64,000 nucleotides of DNA from assembly GCF_026212465.1 (NCBI RefSeq), contig NC_080061.1, positions 20,759,695-20,823,694 of the forward strand, given 5' to 3'. Positions 1-13,152 of this stretch are shown piece by piece; the first letter of the stretch is position 1, and the number at the start of each line of letters is the position of its first letter. This stretch comes from Amaranthus tricolor (Eukaryota; Streptophyta; Magnoliopsida; Caryophyllales; Amaranthaceae). The position numbers were made by a program, and so were the translations under genes. Under the pieces are notes generated by a model that made no database searches, had not been told where the DNA came from, and saw only the letters and a list, made by a program, of their open reading frames with translations.

Positions 1-1698
1 AAAAGCTAAAAACAACTTGAAAAAAGCTACTTAGCAAGTAAATTCATGTACATGACTATTGTTTTCGAGTCTAACCATCTCAACACAATAATATAAACTA
101 AATAGTGTTGGGTGCCATGTTTCTTGCAAAACAAACCAAGTTTGAAAACCTTTATGCGAGAAAGTGCTAAAAAAGCTAAAAACAACTTGAAGAAAGCAAC
201 TTAACACGTAATTTCAAGCATATGTCTATTGTTTTCGATTCTAACCATTTCAACACAATAATTTATACCAAATAGTGTTGTGCGCCATGTTTCGTGCGAA
301 AGAAACCAAGCTTGAACCATTTTATGCGAGAATATGCCAGAAAAATATAAAAAACATTAAAAACGCAACTTAGCACGTAATTTAAAGTACATGACTAATG
401 TTTCCGAGTCTAACCATTTCAACACAATAAAATAAACTAAATAGTGTTGGGTGCCATGTTTCGTGGAAAACAAACTAAGTTTGAACAACTTTATGCGAGA
501 AAGTGCTAAAAATGTTATAAAAAACTTAAAAAAAGCAACTTAACACATAATTTCAAGCATATGACTAGCATTTTCTATTCTAACCATTTTAACACAATAA
601 TTTATACCAAATAGTGTTCTGCGCCAAGTTTCGTGCGAAACAAACCAAGCTTGAACCACTTTATGCGAGAAAGTGCCAAAAAAATATAAAAAACATTAAA
701 AACGCAACTTAGCAAGTAATTTCAAGTACATGACTATTGTTTTTGAGTCTAACCATTTCAACACAATAATGTAACCTAAATAGTGTTTGCTGCAATGTTT
801 CGTGCAAAACAAACCAAGTTTGAATAACTTTATACGAGAAAGTGTTAAAAATGCTAAAAAGAACATGAAAAAAGCATCTTAGCATGTAACTTCAAGCATA
901 TGACTATTTTTTTCGATTCAAACTATTTCAACACAATGATTTATACAAAATAGTGTTGTGTGCCAAGTTTCGTGCGAAACAAACCAAGATTGAATCACTT
1001 TAAGCGAGAAAGTACCAAAAAATATAAAAAACTTTAAAAACGCAACTTAGTACGTAATTTAAAGTACATGACTTTTGTTTTCGAGTTTAACCATTTCAAC
1101 ACAATAAAATAAACTAAATAGTGTTGGCTCCCATGTTTCGTGGAAAACAAGCCAAGTTTGAACTACTTTATGCGAGAAAGTGTTAAAAAAGCTAAAAAAA
1201 ACATTAAAAACGCAACTTAGCACGTAATTTCAAGTACATGACTATTGTTTTCGAGTCTAACAATCTCAACACAATAATATAAACAGAATAGTGTTGGGTG
1301 CCATGTTTCGTGCAAAACAAAGCAAGTTTCAGCAACTTTATGCAAGAAAGTGCTATACAAAAGCTAGAAAAAACCTTAAAAAAGATACTTAGAACGTAAT
1401 TTAAAGCATATGACTATAATTCTCGATTGGAACCATTTAACCACAATAGTTTATACCAAATAGTATTGTGTGCCATGTTTCGTGTGAAACAAACCAAGTT
1501 TGAACCACTTTATGCGAAAAAGTACCAAAAAAATATAAAAAACGTTAACAACGAAACTTAGCACGTAATTTCAAGTACATGACTATTGTTTTCGAGTCTA
1601 ACCATTTCAACATAAAAAAAAAAAACTAAATAGAGTTCGGTGCCATGTTTCTTGCAAAACAAACCAAGTTTGAAAAACTTAATGCAAGAAAGTGCTAA
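1..1698 (+). repeat. 10-monomer HOR, copy 1 (1,698 bp)
   Basis: The sequence at position 1 recurs at 1,699 and the 'catgac' anchor at 51 recurs at 1,749, a period of 1,698 bp or ten monomers. The class order is A B A B A B A A B A, so strict alternation is broken twice per unit. The window begins inside this unit, so its true start is not visible. Confidence 0.9.
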
Positions 1699-3356
1699 AA
1701 AAGCTAAAAACAACTTGAAAAAAGCTACTTAGCAAGTAAATTCATGTACATGACTATTGTTTTCGAGTCTAACCATCTCAACACAATAATATAAACTAAA
1801 TAGTGTTGGGTGCCATGTTTCTTGCAAAACAAACCAAGTTTGAAAACATTTATGCGAGAAAGTGCTAAAAAAGCTAAAAACAACTTGAAGAAAGCAACTT
1901 AACACGTAATTTCAAGCATATGACTATTGTTTTCGATTCTAACCATTTCAACACAATAATTTATACCAAATAGTGTTGTGCGCCATGTTTCGTGCGAAAC
2001 AAACCAAGCTTGAACCATTTTATGCGAGAATATGCCAGAAAAATATAAAAAACATTAAAAACGCAACATAGCACGTAATTTAAAGTACATGACTAATGTT
2101 TCCGAGTCTAACCATTTTAACACAATAAAATAAACTAAATAGTGTTGGGTGCCATGTTTCGTGGAAAACAAACTAAGTTTGAACAACTTTATGCGAGAAA
2201 GTCCTAAAAATGTTATAAAAAACTTAAAAAAAGCAACTTAACACATAATTTCAAGCATATGACTAGCATTTTCTATTCTAACCATTTTAACACAATAATT
2301 TATACCAAATAGTGTTGTGCGCCAAGTTTCGTGCGAAACAAACCAAGCTTGAACCACTTTATGCGAGAAAGTGCCAAAAAAATATAAAAAACATTAAAAA
2401 CGCAACTTAGCAAGTAATTTCAAGTACATGACTATTGTTTTTGAGTCTAACCATTTCAACACAATAATGTAACCTAAATAGTGTTTGCTGCAATGTTTCG
2501 TGCAAAACAAACCAAGTTTGAATAACTTTATACGAGAAAGTGTTAAAAAAGCTAAAAAGAACATGAAAAAAGCATCTTAGCATGTAACTTCAAGCATATG
2601 ACTATTTTTTTCGATTCGAACTATTTCAACACAATGATTTATACAAAATAGTGTTGTGTGCCAAGTTTCGTGCGAAACAAACCAAGATTGAATCACTTTA
2701 AGCGAGAAAGTACCAAAAAATATAAAAAACTTTAAAAACGCAACTTAGTACGTAATTTAAAGTACATGACTTTTGTTTTCGAGTTTAACCATTTCAACAC
2801 AATAAAATAAACTAAATAGTGTTGGCTCCCATGTTTCGTGGAAAACAAACCAAGTTTGAACTACTTTATGCGAGAAAGTGTTAAAAAAGCTAAAAAAAAC
2901 ATTAAAAACGCAACTTAGCACGTAATTTCAAGTACATGACTATTGTTTTCGAGTCTAACAATCTCAACACAATAATATAAACAGAATAGTGTTGGGTGCC
3001 ATGTTTCGTGCAAAACAAAGCAAGTTTGAGCAACTTTATGCAAGAAAGTGCTATACAAAAGCTAGAAAAAACCTTAAAAAAGATACTTAGAACGTAATTT
3101 AAAGCATATGACTATAATTCTCGATTGGAACCGTTTAACCACAATAGTTTATACCAAATAGTATTCTGTGCCATGTTTCGTGTGAAACAAACCAAGTTTG
3201 AACCACTTTATGCGAAAAAGTACCAAAAAAATATAAAAAACGTTAACAACGAAACTTAGCACGTAATTTCAAGTACATGACTATTGTGTTCGAGTCTAAC
3301 CATTTCAACATAAAAAAAAAAAACTAAAAAGAGTTCGGTGCCATGTTTCTTGCAAA
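1699..3356 (+). repeat. 10-monomer HOR, copy 2, truncated at its end
   Basis: Nearly identical to 1-1,658 with scattered substitutions, for example 'attt' for 'cttt' near 1,848 and 'cgatac' differences near 3,130-3,165. It ends early, about 40 bp short of a full unit, at the junction at ~3,357. The high similarity suggests a fairly recent duplication. Confidence 0.88.
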
Positions 3357-3375
3357 ATAGTGTTGTGTGCCAAGT
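3340..3375 (+). other. Recombination junction ending the 10-mer HOR
   Basis: The copy follows the A-monomer text 'gtttcttgcaaaa' (compare 1,645-1,660) and then jumps into B-monomer text 'atagtgttgtgtgccaag' (compare 950-970 and 2,649-2,669). The two parents share 'caaaa' at the switch, so this looks like a microhomology or unequal-exchange junction between non-equivalent monomers. Nearly a full 'acaaaccaag...' half monomer is skipped. Confidence 0.75.
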
Positions 3376-6300
3376 TTCGTGCGAAACAAACCAAGATTGA
3401 ATCACTTTAAGCGAGAAAGTGCCAAAAAATATAAAAAACATTAAAAACGCAACTTAGCACGTAATTTAAAGTACATGACTATTGTTTTCGAGTCTATCCA
3501 TTTCAACACAATAAAATAAACTAAATAGTGTTGGGTCCCATGTTTCGTGGAAAACAAACCAAGTTTGAACAACTTTATGCGAGAATGTGCTAAAAAGGCT
3601 AAAAAAAACTTTAAAAACGCAACTTAACACATAATTTCAAGCTAATGACTAGTGTTTTCTATTCTAACCATTTAAACAGAATAATATATACCAAATAGTG
3701 TTGTTCTCCTTGTTTGTTTCCAAACAAACCAAATTTGAACCACTTTATGCGAGAATGTGCCAAAAAAATATAAAAAACATTAAAAACGCAACTTAGCACG
3801 TAATTTCAAGTACATGACTATTGTTTTCGAGTCTAACAATCTCAACAAAATAATATAAACAGAATAGTGTGGGGTGCCATGTTTCGTGCAAAACAAAGCA
3901 AGTTTGAGCAACTTTATGCAAGAAAGTGCTATAAAAAAGCTAGAAAAAACTTTAAAAAAGCAACTTAGCAAGTAGTTTCAAGTACACGTAATTTCAAGCA
4001 TATGACTATTGTTTTTGATTCTAACCATTTCAACACAATAATTTATGCCAAATAGTGTTGTGCGCCATGTTTCATGTGAAACAAACCAAGCTTGAACCAT
4101 TTTATGCGAGAAAGTTCCAAAAAAATATAAAAAAAAATTAAAAACGCAACTTAGCAAATAATTTCAAGTACATGACTATTGTTTTTGAGTCTAACCATTT
4201 CAACACAATAATATAAACTAAATAGTGTTGGGTGCCATGATTCGTGCAAAACAAACAAAGTTTGAACAATTTTATGCCAGAAAGTGCTAAAAAAGCTAAA
4301 AAAACTATAAAAAAGCAACTTAGCACATAATTTCAAACATATGACTATTGTTTTCGATTCTAACCATTTCAACACAATAATATAAAACAAATAGTGTTGT
4401 GTGCCTTGTTTGTTGCCAAACAAACCAAGTTTAAACCAATTTGTGCGAGAAATTTCTAAAAAAGTTAAAAAAAACATTAAAAACGTAACTTAGCACGTAA
4501 TTTCAAACATATGAATATTGTTTTCGATTCTAACCATTTGAACATAATAATTATCATATAGTGTTGTGTGCTAGCTTTCTGCGAAACATACCAAGTTTAA
4601 ACCACATTATGCGAGAATGTGCCAAAAAAAAAATATTAAAAACGCAACTTTGCACTTAATTTCAAGTACATAACTATTGTTTCCGTGTCTAACAATCTCA
4701 ACACAATAATATAAATAGAATAGCGTTGGGTGCCATGTTTCGTGCAAAACAAAGCAAGTTCGAAAAATTTTATGCAAGAAAGTGCTACAAAACCTAGAAT
4801 TAACTTTAAAAAAGCAACTTAGCACGTAATTTGAAGCATATGACTATAGTTCTCGATTGGAACCATTTCAACAAAATATTTTATACCAAATAGTGTTGTG
4901 TGCCAAGTTTCGTGTGAAACAAACCAAGTTTGAACCACATTATGCAAGAAAGTATAAAAAGAATACAAAAAACATTAACAACGCAATTTAGCACGTAATT
5001 TCAAGTACATGACTATCGTCTTCGAGTCTAACCATTTCAACACAATAAAATAAACTAAAAAGTGTTGGGTGCCATGTTTGTTGCAAAACAACCAAGTTTG
5101 CATAACTTTATGCAAGAAAGTGCTAAAAAAGCTAAAAACAACTTGAAAAAAGTTACTTCGGACGTAATTTCAAGCATATGACTATTGTTTTCGATTCGAA
5201 CTATTTCAACACAATGATTTATACAAAATAGTGTTGTGTGCCAAGTTTCGTGCGACACAAAGCAAGCTTGAACCACTTTATGCGAGAAAGTGCCAAAAAA
5301 ATATAAAAAACATTAAAAATGCAACTTAGCTAGAAATATCAAGTTCATGACTGTTGTTTTTGAGTCTAACCATTTCAACACAATAATATAAGCTAAATAG
5401 TGTTAGGTGCCATGTTTCGTACAAAACAAACCAAGTTTGAATAAATTTATGCGAGAAAGTGCAAAAAAAGCTAAGAAAAACTAAAAAAAGCAACTTAGCA
5501 TGTAATTTCAAGCATATGACAATAGTTTTCGATTCGAACAATTTCAACACAATAACATATACCAAATAGTGTTGTGTGGCAAGTTTGGTGCGAAACAAAC
5601 CAACTTTGAACCACCTTATGCGAGAAAGTGCCAAAAAAATATAAAAAACAATAAAAACGAAACTTAGCACGTAATTTAAAGTATATGAGTATTGTTTTCG
5701 AGTCTAGCCATTTCAACACAATAAAATAAACTAAATAGTGTTGGGTGCCATGTTTCGTGGAAAACAAACCAAGTTTGAACAACTTTATGCAAGAAAGTGC
5801 TAAAAAAGTTAAAAAAAAACTTTAAAAAAGTAACTTAACTCATAAGCTCATGCATATGACTAGTGTTTTCGATTCTAACCATTTCAACATAATAATATGT
5901 ACTAAAGAGTGTTGTTTTCCTTGTTTGTTGCCAAACAAACCAAGTTTGAACCACTTTGTGCGAGAAAATGCTAAAAAAGCTAAAAAAAATTTTAGAAAAG
6001 CAACTTAACACGTAATTTCAAGCATATGACTATTGTTTTTGATTCTAACCATTTCAATATAATAATTTGTAGCAAATGGTGTTGTGTGCTTGGTTTCGTG
6101 CGAAACAAACGAAGTTTGAACCAATTTATGCGAGAATGTGAAAAAAAAATATAAAAACCATTAAAAACGCAACTTAACAAGTAATTTCAAGTACATGACT
6201 ATTGTTTTCGAGTCTAACCATCTAACCACAATAATATAAACTAAATAGTGTTGGGTACCATGTTTCTTGCAATTCAAACCAAGTTTGAAGACCTTTATGC

Positions 6301-8200
6301 GACAAAGTGCTAAAAAATCTAAAGCCAACTTGAAAAAAGCAACTTAGCACGTAATTTCAAGCATATGACTATTGTTTTCGATTCTAACCATTTCAACACA
6401 ATAATTTATACCAAATAGTGTTGTGCGCCATGTTTCGTGCGAAACAAACCAAGCTTGAACAACTTTATGCGAGAAAATGACAAAAAATATAAAAACCATT
6501 AAAAACGCAACTTAGCAAGTAATTTCAAGTACATGACTATTGTTTTAGAGTCTAACCATCTCAACACAATAATATAATATAATAGTGCGGGGTGCCATGT
6601 TTCTTGCAAAACAAACCAAGTTTGCAAACCTTTATGCGAGAAAATGCTAAAAAAGCTAAAAACAACTTGAAGAAAGCAACTTAGCATGTAATTTCAAGCA
6701 TATGACTATTGTTTTCGATTCTAACCATTTCAACACAATAATTTATACCAAATAGTGTTGTGCGCCATGTTTCGTGCGAAACAAACCAAGCTTGAACCAC
6801 TTTATGCGCGAAAGTGCCAAAAAAAATATAAAAAACATTCAAAACGCAACTTTGCATTTAAAGTACATGACTACTGTTTTCGAATCTAACCATTTCAACA
6901 CAATAAAATAAACTAAATAGTGTTGGGTGCCATGTTTCGTGGAAAACAAACCAAGTTTGAACAATTTTATGCGAGAAAGTGCTAAAAAAGCTAAAAAAAA
7001 ACTTTAAAAACGCAACTTAACACATAATTTTAAGCAGATGACTAGTGTTTTCTATTCTAACCATTTAAACACAATAATATATACCAAATAGTGTTGTTTT
7101 GCTTGTTTGTTGCCAAACAAACAAAGATTGAACCACTTTATGCGAGAAAGTGTGAAAAAAGCTAAAAAAAACCATAAAATAGTAACTTAACACATAGTTT
7201 CAAGTACATGACTATTGTTTTCGAGTATAACCATTTCAACACAAAAAAATAAACTAAATAGTGTTGGGTGCCATGATTCGTGGAAAACAAACCAAGTTTG
7301 AACAACTTTATGCGAGAAAGTGCTAAAAAATCTAAAAAAAACCTTAAAAAAAGCAACTTAACACATAATTTAAAGCATACGACTAGTGTTTTCGATTCGA
7401 ACTATTTCAGCACAATAATATATACCAAATAGTGTTATGTGCTAGGTTTAGTGCGAAACAAACCAAGTTTGAACCACTTTATACGAGAATTTCCAAAAAA
7501 CTATAAAAAACATTAGAAACGCAACTTGGCATTTAATTTCAAGTACATGACTATTGTTTTCAAGTCTAACCATCTTAACACAATAATATAAACAGAATAG
7601 TGTTGGGTTCCATTTTTCGTGCAAAACAAACCAAGTTTGAATAACTTTATGCGAGAAAGTGCAATTAAAGCTAAAAAAACTTTAAAAAAGCAACTTAGCA
7701 CGTAATTTCAAACATATGACTATAGTTTTCGATTCGAACAATTTCAACACAATAATTTATACCAAATAGTGTTGTGTGCCAAGTTTCGTGCGAAACAAAC
7801 TAAGTTAGAACCGCTTTAGGCGAGAAAGTGTCAAAAAAATATAAAAAACATTAAAAACGCAACTTACCACGTAATTTAAAGTACATGACTATTGTTTTCG
7901 AATATAAACATTTCAACACAATAAAATAAACTAATAGTGTTGGGTGCCATGTTTCGTGTAAAACAAACCAAGTTAAAAACTTTATGCGAGAAAGTGTTAA
8001 AAAAGCTAAAAGAACTTTAAAATAGCAACTTAACACATAATTTCAGGCATATGACTATTGTTTTCTATTCTAACCATTTCAACACAATAATATATACCAA
8101 ATAGTGTTGGTTTCCTTATTTTTTTCCAAACAAACCAAGTTTGAACCACTTTATGCGAGAAAGTGCTAAAAAACCTAAAAAAAAACTTTTATAAAGCAAC
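3357..8200 (+). repeat. Diverged satellite monomers without a clear HOR
   Basis: A and B monomers continue with the usual period but differ visibly from one another, and I could not find a long exact period. A third variant, here called C, appears at about 3,700, 4,400, 5,920, 7,100 and 8,110. In it the B-type 'gtttcgtgcgaaac' block is replaced by 'gtttgttgccaaac'. No gene or transposon fragment is seen in this stretch. Confidence 0.8.
4408..4421. other. Representative dyad-symmetric 14-mer of the satellite (C-type)
   Basis: The site reads GTTTGTTGCCAAAC, with 5-bp inverted arms GTTTG/CAAAC. The matching site in B monomers (for example 6,432-6,445) reads GTTTCGTGCGAAAC, with 6-bp arms. Positions 5 and 10 change together (C/G to G/C), so the symmetry survives the substitution. 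A monomers usually read GTTTCGTGCAAAAC, which breaks one pair. A binding function is speculation. Confidence 0.6.
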
Positions 8201-9370
8201 TTAGTACGTAATTTAATACATATGATTATTGTTTTCGATTCTAACTATTTCAACACAATAATTTGTAACAAATAGTGTTGTGTGCTAGGTTTCGTGCGAA
8301 ACAAACAAAATTTGAACCACTTTATGCGGGAATGTGGCAAAAAAAATATAAAAAACATTAAAAACGAAACTTAGCACGTAATTTCAAGTACATGACTATT
8401 GTTTTGGAGTCTAACCATCTCTACACAATAATACAAACAGACTAGTGTTGGATGCCATGTTTCGTGCAAAAGAAAGCAAGTTTAAACAACTTTATGTAAG
8501 AAAGTGCTACAAAAGCTAGAAAAACTTTAAAAAAGAAACTTAGCATGTAATTTCAAGCATATGACTATAGTTCTCGGTAGTAACCATTTCAACACAATAG
8601 TTTATACCAAATAGTGTTGTATGCAAGTTTTGTGCGAAACAAACCAAGTTTGGACCACTTTATGCGAGAAAATGCCAAAAAATATAAAAAACATTAAAAA
8701 CGCAACTTAGCACGTAATTTAAAGTACATGACTATTGTTTTGAAGTCTAACTATTTCAACACAATAAAATAAACTAAATAGTATTGGGTGCTATGTTTCG
8801 TGGAAAACAAACCAAGTGTGAACAATCATTATGCGAGAAAGTGCTAAAAAAGCTAAAAAAAACGTTAAAAAAGCAACTTAGCACGTAATTTCAAACATAT
8901 GATTATTGTTTTCGATTCTAACCATTTTAACACAATAATTTGTACCAAATAGTGTTGTCTGCTAGGGTTCGTGCAAAATAAAACCACGTTTTAACCACTT
9001 TAGGCGAGAATGTGCCAAAAAAATATAAAAAACATTAAATATGCAACTTAGCGCGTAATTTCAAGTACATGACTATTGGTTTGGAGTCTAACCATCTGCA
9101 CACAATAATATAAACAGAATTGTGTTGGATTCCATGTTTCGTGCAAAACAAAGCAAGTTTGAACAACTTTATGTAAGAAAGTGCTACAAAAGCTAGAAAA
9201 ACTTTAAAAAAGAAACTTAGCATGTAATTTCAAGCATATGACTATTGTTCTCGATAGGAACCATTTCAACACAATAGTTTGTACCAAATAGTGTTGTATG
9301 CCAAGTTTTGTGCGAAACAAACCAAGTTTAAACCACTTTATACGAGAAAGTACCATAAAAATATAAAAAA
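8200..9370 (+). repeat. Diverged tandem pair of 4-monomer blocks, period ~677 bp
   Basis: The segment from ~8,220 ('tatgattattg', 'tttgtaacaaatag') is repeated from ~8,898. The unusual 'ttggagtctaaccatct' at 8,405 recurs at 9,082, and 'gttgtatgc' with 'agttttgtgcg' follows in both copies. The copies differ at many sites, so the duplication is older than those at 1-3,356 or 20.9-26.2 kb. Similarity fades after ~8,700 and ~9,370. Confidence 0.7.
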
Positions 9371-10010
9371 ACATTAACAACGCAACTTACCACGTAATTG
9401 CAAGCACATGACTATTGTTTTCGAGTTTAACCATTTCAACACAATAAAATAAACTAAATAGTGTTGGGTGCCGTGTTTCTTGCAAAACAAACCATGTTTG
9501 AACAACTTTATGCAAGAAAGTGCTTAAAAAGCTAAAAACAATTTGAAAAAAGCAACTTAGCAGGTAATTTCAAGCATATGACTATTGTTTTCGATTCTAA
9601 ACATTTCAACACAATAATTTATACCAAATAGTGTTGTGCGCCAAGTTTCGTGCGAAACAAACCAAGCTTGAACCACTTTATCCGAGAAAGTGCCAAAGAA
9701 TTAAAACAGTAAAAACGCAACTTAGCAAGTAATTTCAAGTACATGACTATTGTTTTTGAGTCTAACCATTTCAACACAATAATATAAACTAAATAGTGTT
9801 GGGTGCCTTGTTTGTTGCCAAACAAACTAAGTTTGAACCACTTTATGCGAGAAAGTGCAATAAAACCTAAAAATAAACGTTAAAAAAAAACTTAGCACGT
9901 ATTTTAAAGCATATGACTATTGTTTTCGATTCTAACCATTTCAACACAATAATTTGTACCAAATAGTGTTGTGTGCTAGGTTTCGTGTGAAACAAATCAA
10001 GTTTGCGCCA

Positions 10011-10106
10011 TTTTATGCTAGAATGTGCCAAAAAAATATAAAAACAATTAAAATGCAACATAGCACGTAATTTTATGCTAGAATGTGCCAAAAAAATATA
10101 AAAACA
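10011..10106 (+). repeat. 60-bp offset duplication at the array/transposon boundary
   Basis: A 36 bp text starting 'ttttatgctagaatgtgcc' at 10,011 is repeated at 10,071. Between the copies lies an abnormally short monomer piece, 'ttaaaatgcaacatagcacgtaa'. The second copy runs directly into the retroelement at ~10,121. The pattern resembles template switching or repair at a break. Confidence 0.8.
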
Positions 10107-10120
10107 AGTTTGAACCATTT

Positions 10121-10862
10121 TCAGCTCAGTCAATTCAGCTGGAGCAAAACGGTAACGAGTTTTAGACATAGGGGTGATATCAGAAATAAGGTCAATATGG
10201 AAGTCTACTTCTCTTCTTGGAGGTATACAGGGTAATTCTTCAGGTTACACATCAGAATATTCTTGCACGATCGGGGTTTCTTGCAAACTAGGTTTAGGTT
10301 TTACTTCTTCAGTAGTAACAAAACATAAGAACCCTTCATCTCCTTGTTTTATCATTTGTGTTGCTTGAATTATAGAAATTGTCTCTAGCTGAGATCTTAA
10401 GTTCTTTTGAATGCACTTTATTCCCTCGGGAGTTTTTATTCTAACAACCTTTTCCTTACACAAAATCTCCACTGAATATCTCTCCAACCAATCCATAACA
10501 AAAATGATATTAAATGCTCCCAAATCAAATTGAGTTAAGTCAGCTGGTAAAAGATTCCCACAAATCTCAAATGGAAAAATCATAAAAGATACGGTCACAC
10601 GGGTAAGGTATACCATCAGGTAAATTGATACACAAGTGGGATTTTTGAAGTTTCAAAGAAATAGGAGATATGCGGAGAAAAGCACTAGAAATAAAAGACA
10701 TATCCGCTCCACACTCAAACAAAACATTTGCGGTTAAATTGCCAACAGGAAATTTTCCAGAAATTACTTCACCTTCAACTTCAAATTCCTGGTGTAAACC
10801 ATCATAATGATCTCCAAAGGTTCACCTCTTACGATATACCCTCTACTACCACCTTTTGGCAT
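10121..10862 (-). pseudogene. Ty3/gypsy polyprotein fragment: protease and start of reverse transcriptase
   Basis: The minus strand carries a decayed Ty3/gypsy pol fragment. From about 10,824 downward one frame gives a retropepsin-like segment with 'ANVLFECGADMSFIS', where active family members usually have D-S/T-G-A; here it is E-C-G-A, so the catalytic Asp appears lost. A frameshift near 10,617 moves the reading frame. The next segment includes 'FVMDWLERYSVEILCKEK', matching the conserved 'LGMDWL' block of plant gypsy proteases. An in-frame stop follows 'EYSDV' at 10,245-10,247. After it come 'PEELPCIPPRREVDFHIDL' and 'RYRFAPAELTELK', the family's RT N-terminal linker. The fragment then breaks into satellite at 10,121, with most of RT, RNase H and integrase absent. 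A short ATG-started frame at 10,862 ('MPKGGSRGYIVRGEPLE') may be a gag-start remnant; the rest of gag is missing. Non-functional. Confidence 0.88.
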
Positions 10863-11044
10863 CTTTTAATAAGGTAGGGAAGTGTTGCATAAGCTATATT
10901 TTAAATCGCAAATCACATTGTTTTTTAAACACATAAAACACATCAAACAAATTTCATTTAAAATACATTTTTTTTTTCCAAAACGTAATTTATCATGGTG
11001 TTTCCTAGTATCGGATAAGAAGATCCGACCGTTCGAATATCGTT
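10863..11044 (-). other. Retroelement leader between primer site and coding remnant
   Basis: About 180 bp separate the primer-binding site from the first coding remnant. The stretch is AT-rich, with 'ttttttttt' near 10,968, and I see no ORF in it. In intact gypsy elements gag would begin downstream of such a leader; here gag is almost wholly deleted. Inferred from position only. Confidence 0.5.
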
Positions 11045-11058
11045 GGCTCTGATTACCA
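11045..11058 (-). other. Primer-binding site for initiator Met tRNA
   Basis: The minus strand reads TGGTAATCAGAGCC. Many plant LTR retrotransposons have TGGTATCAGAGCC, complementary to the 3' end of tRNA-iMet; this copy has one extra A. It lies 2 bp from the LTR edge (11,061), the spacing expected of a primer site. It fixes the element's orientation as minus, agreeing with the pol fragment. Confidence 0.82.
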
Positions 11059-11060
11059 AG

Positions 11061-11850
11061 TGTAACGGACAGTCCTTTTCTAATGTAGGTTTATTATAAT
11101 ATATAGTAAGAAATGCTAAGCGGAAGTCTATCGAACCGTGATTATTGCGAAAAACAAATAAGAAAAAACAGAATTTTCAAAAAACAAAGAAAACTTAAAT
11201 CATTAAAATATAATTTTACGTATTACATCTTTCTTTAATACATAATTATCGTCCATAATATAAAATACATACATATTATATCCTAATCTCACATAAACAA
11301 TACAATAGCTTCTTAATAACTTCATGTAAAGTTACCTGCAGCATCTGCTCTCGAAATATGGGAACAACCGATGGAAATCGGTCAGCTTCAAAAAAAAACC
11401 GAGTATAAAAACTTACCGCGAATATACAAGTATTGATAGTATGTGCACGGCAATAAGTAATAAGCAAAAATAAGTGCATCACAATAAATAATATGCAAGG
11501 TATCTTATGTATTATAGGGAATCATTTTTATATTAGATTCATTTACATATATTAAACTTCTGGTCCTTCTGCTTGAGTCCCAGGGCGTGATTTACTAACA
11601 CTTCTGCTTGAGTGTTAGGGCGTGGAATCCGATTACTTATTTAATGAATGCAACACATATGATCTTTGTTTGATATATGTAAGGGCCTGTTAGGGTGAGG
11701 TAAACCAAAACCCCTAACTTAGTGGGAGTCGTCACTCCTGCAGTACAATGTTGCTCGAGCCACAGGTCAGGTTAAACAACCTTACTGTGTTTGCCGTATT
11801 TTACGTGCCGGAAAACACGTCCCACTTTTTTTACATGCCGGAAGCATGGT
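11061..11850 (-). mobile_element. 5' LTR remnant of the Ty3/gypsy element (outer end not defined)
   Basis: On the plus strand the sequence beside the primer site starts 'TGTAACGGACAG', so on the minus strand the LTR ends '...CTGTCCGTTACA', with the canonical terminal CA. Non-coding sequence with LTR-like short direct repeats continues upward. Repeats seen are 24 bp 'cttctgcttgag...gcgtg' at 11,566-11,589 and 11,601-11,624, and 'ttttac(g/a)tgccggaa' at 11,799 and 11,829. No second LTR is present for comparison and no clear TG...CA outer edge was found, so the right boundary is approximate. ORFs here (e.g. 11,276-11,482 and 11,748-11,939) resemble nothing I recognise. Confidence 0.55.

Positions 11851-13152
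<1,302 letters not shown>

Larger units (their letters stand above)
1..10120 (+). repeat. Left satellite array, 169-170 bp monomers
   Basis: Head-to-tail monomers recur every 169-170 bp; the 'catgac'/'tatgac' anchor falls at 51, 221, 390, 560, 729, 899, 1067, 1237, 1407 and 1577. Two classes dominate. A monomers carry 'gtacatgac', 'gagtctaacc', 'ataaactaaatag', 'gttgggtgcc' and 'gtgcaaaac'. B monomers carry 'gcatatgac', 'gattctaacc', 'tttataccaaatag', 'gttgtgtgcc' and 'gtgcgaaac'. They mostly alternate, giving a ~339 bp dimer. The array is cut at about 10,120 by retroelement sequence and resumes in the same orientation at 19,737. There is no gene in it; reverse-strand ORFs of about 60 codons are by-products of the repeat. 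Whether it is a functional centromere cannot be told from sequence alone. Confidence 0.95.
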
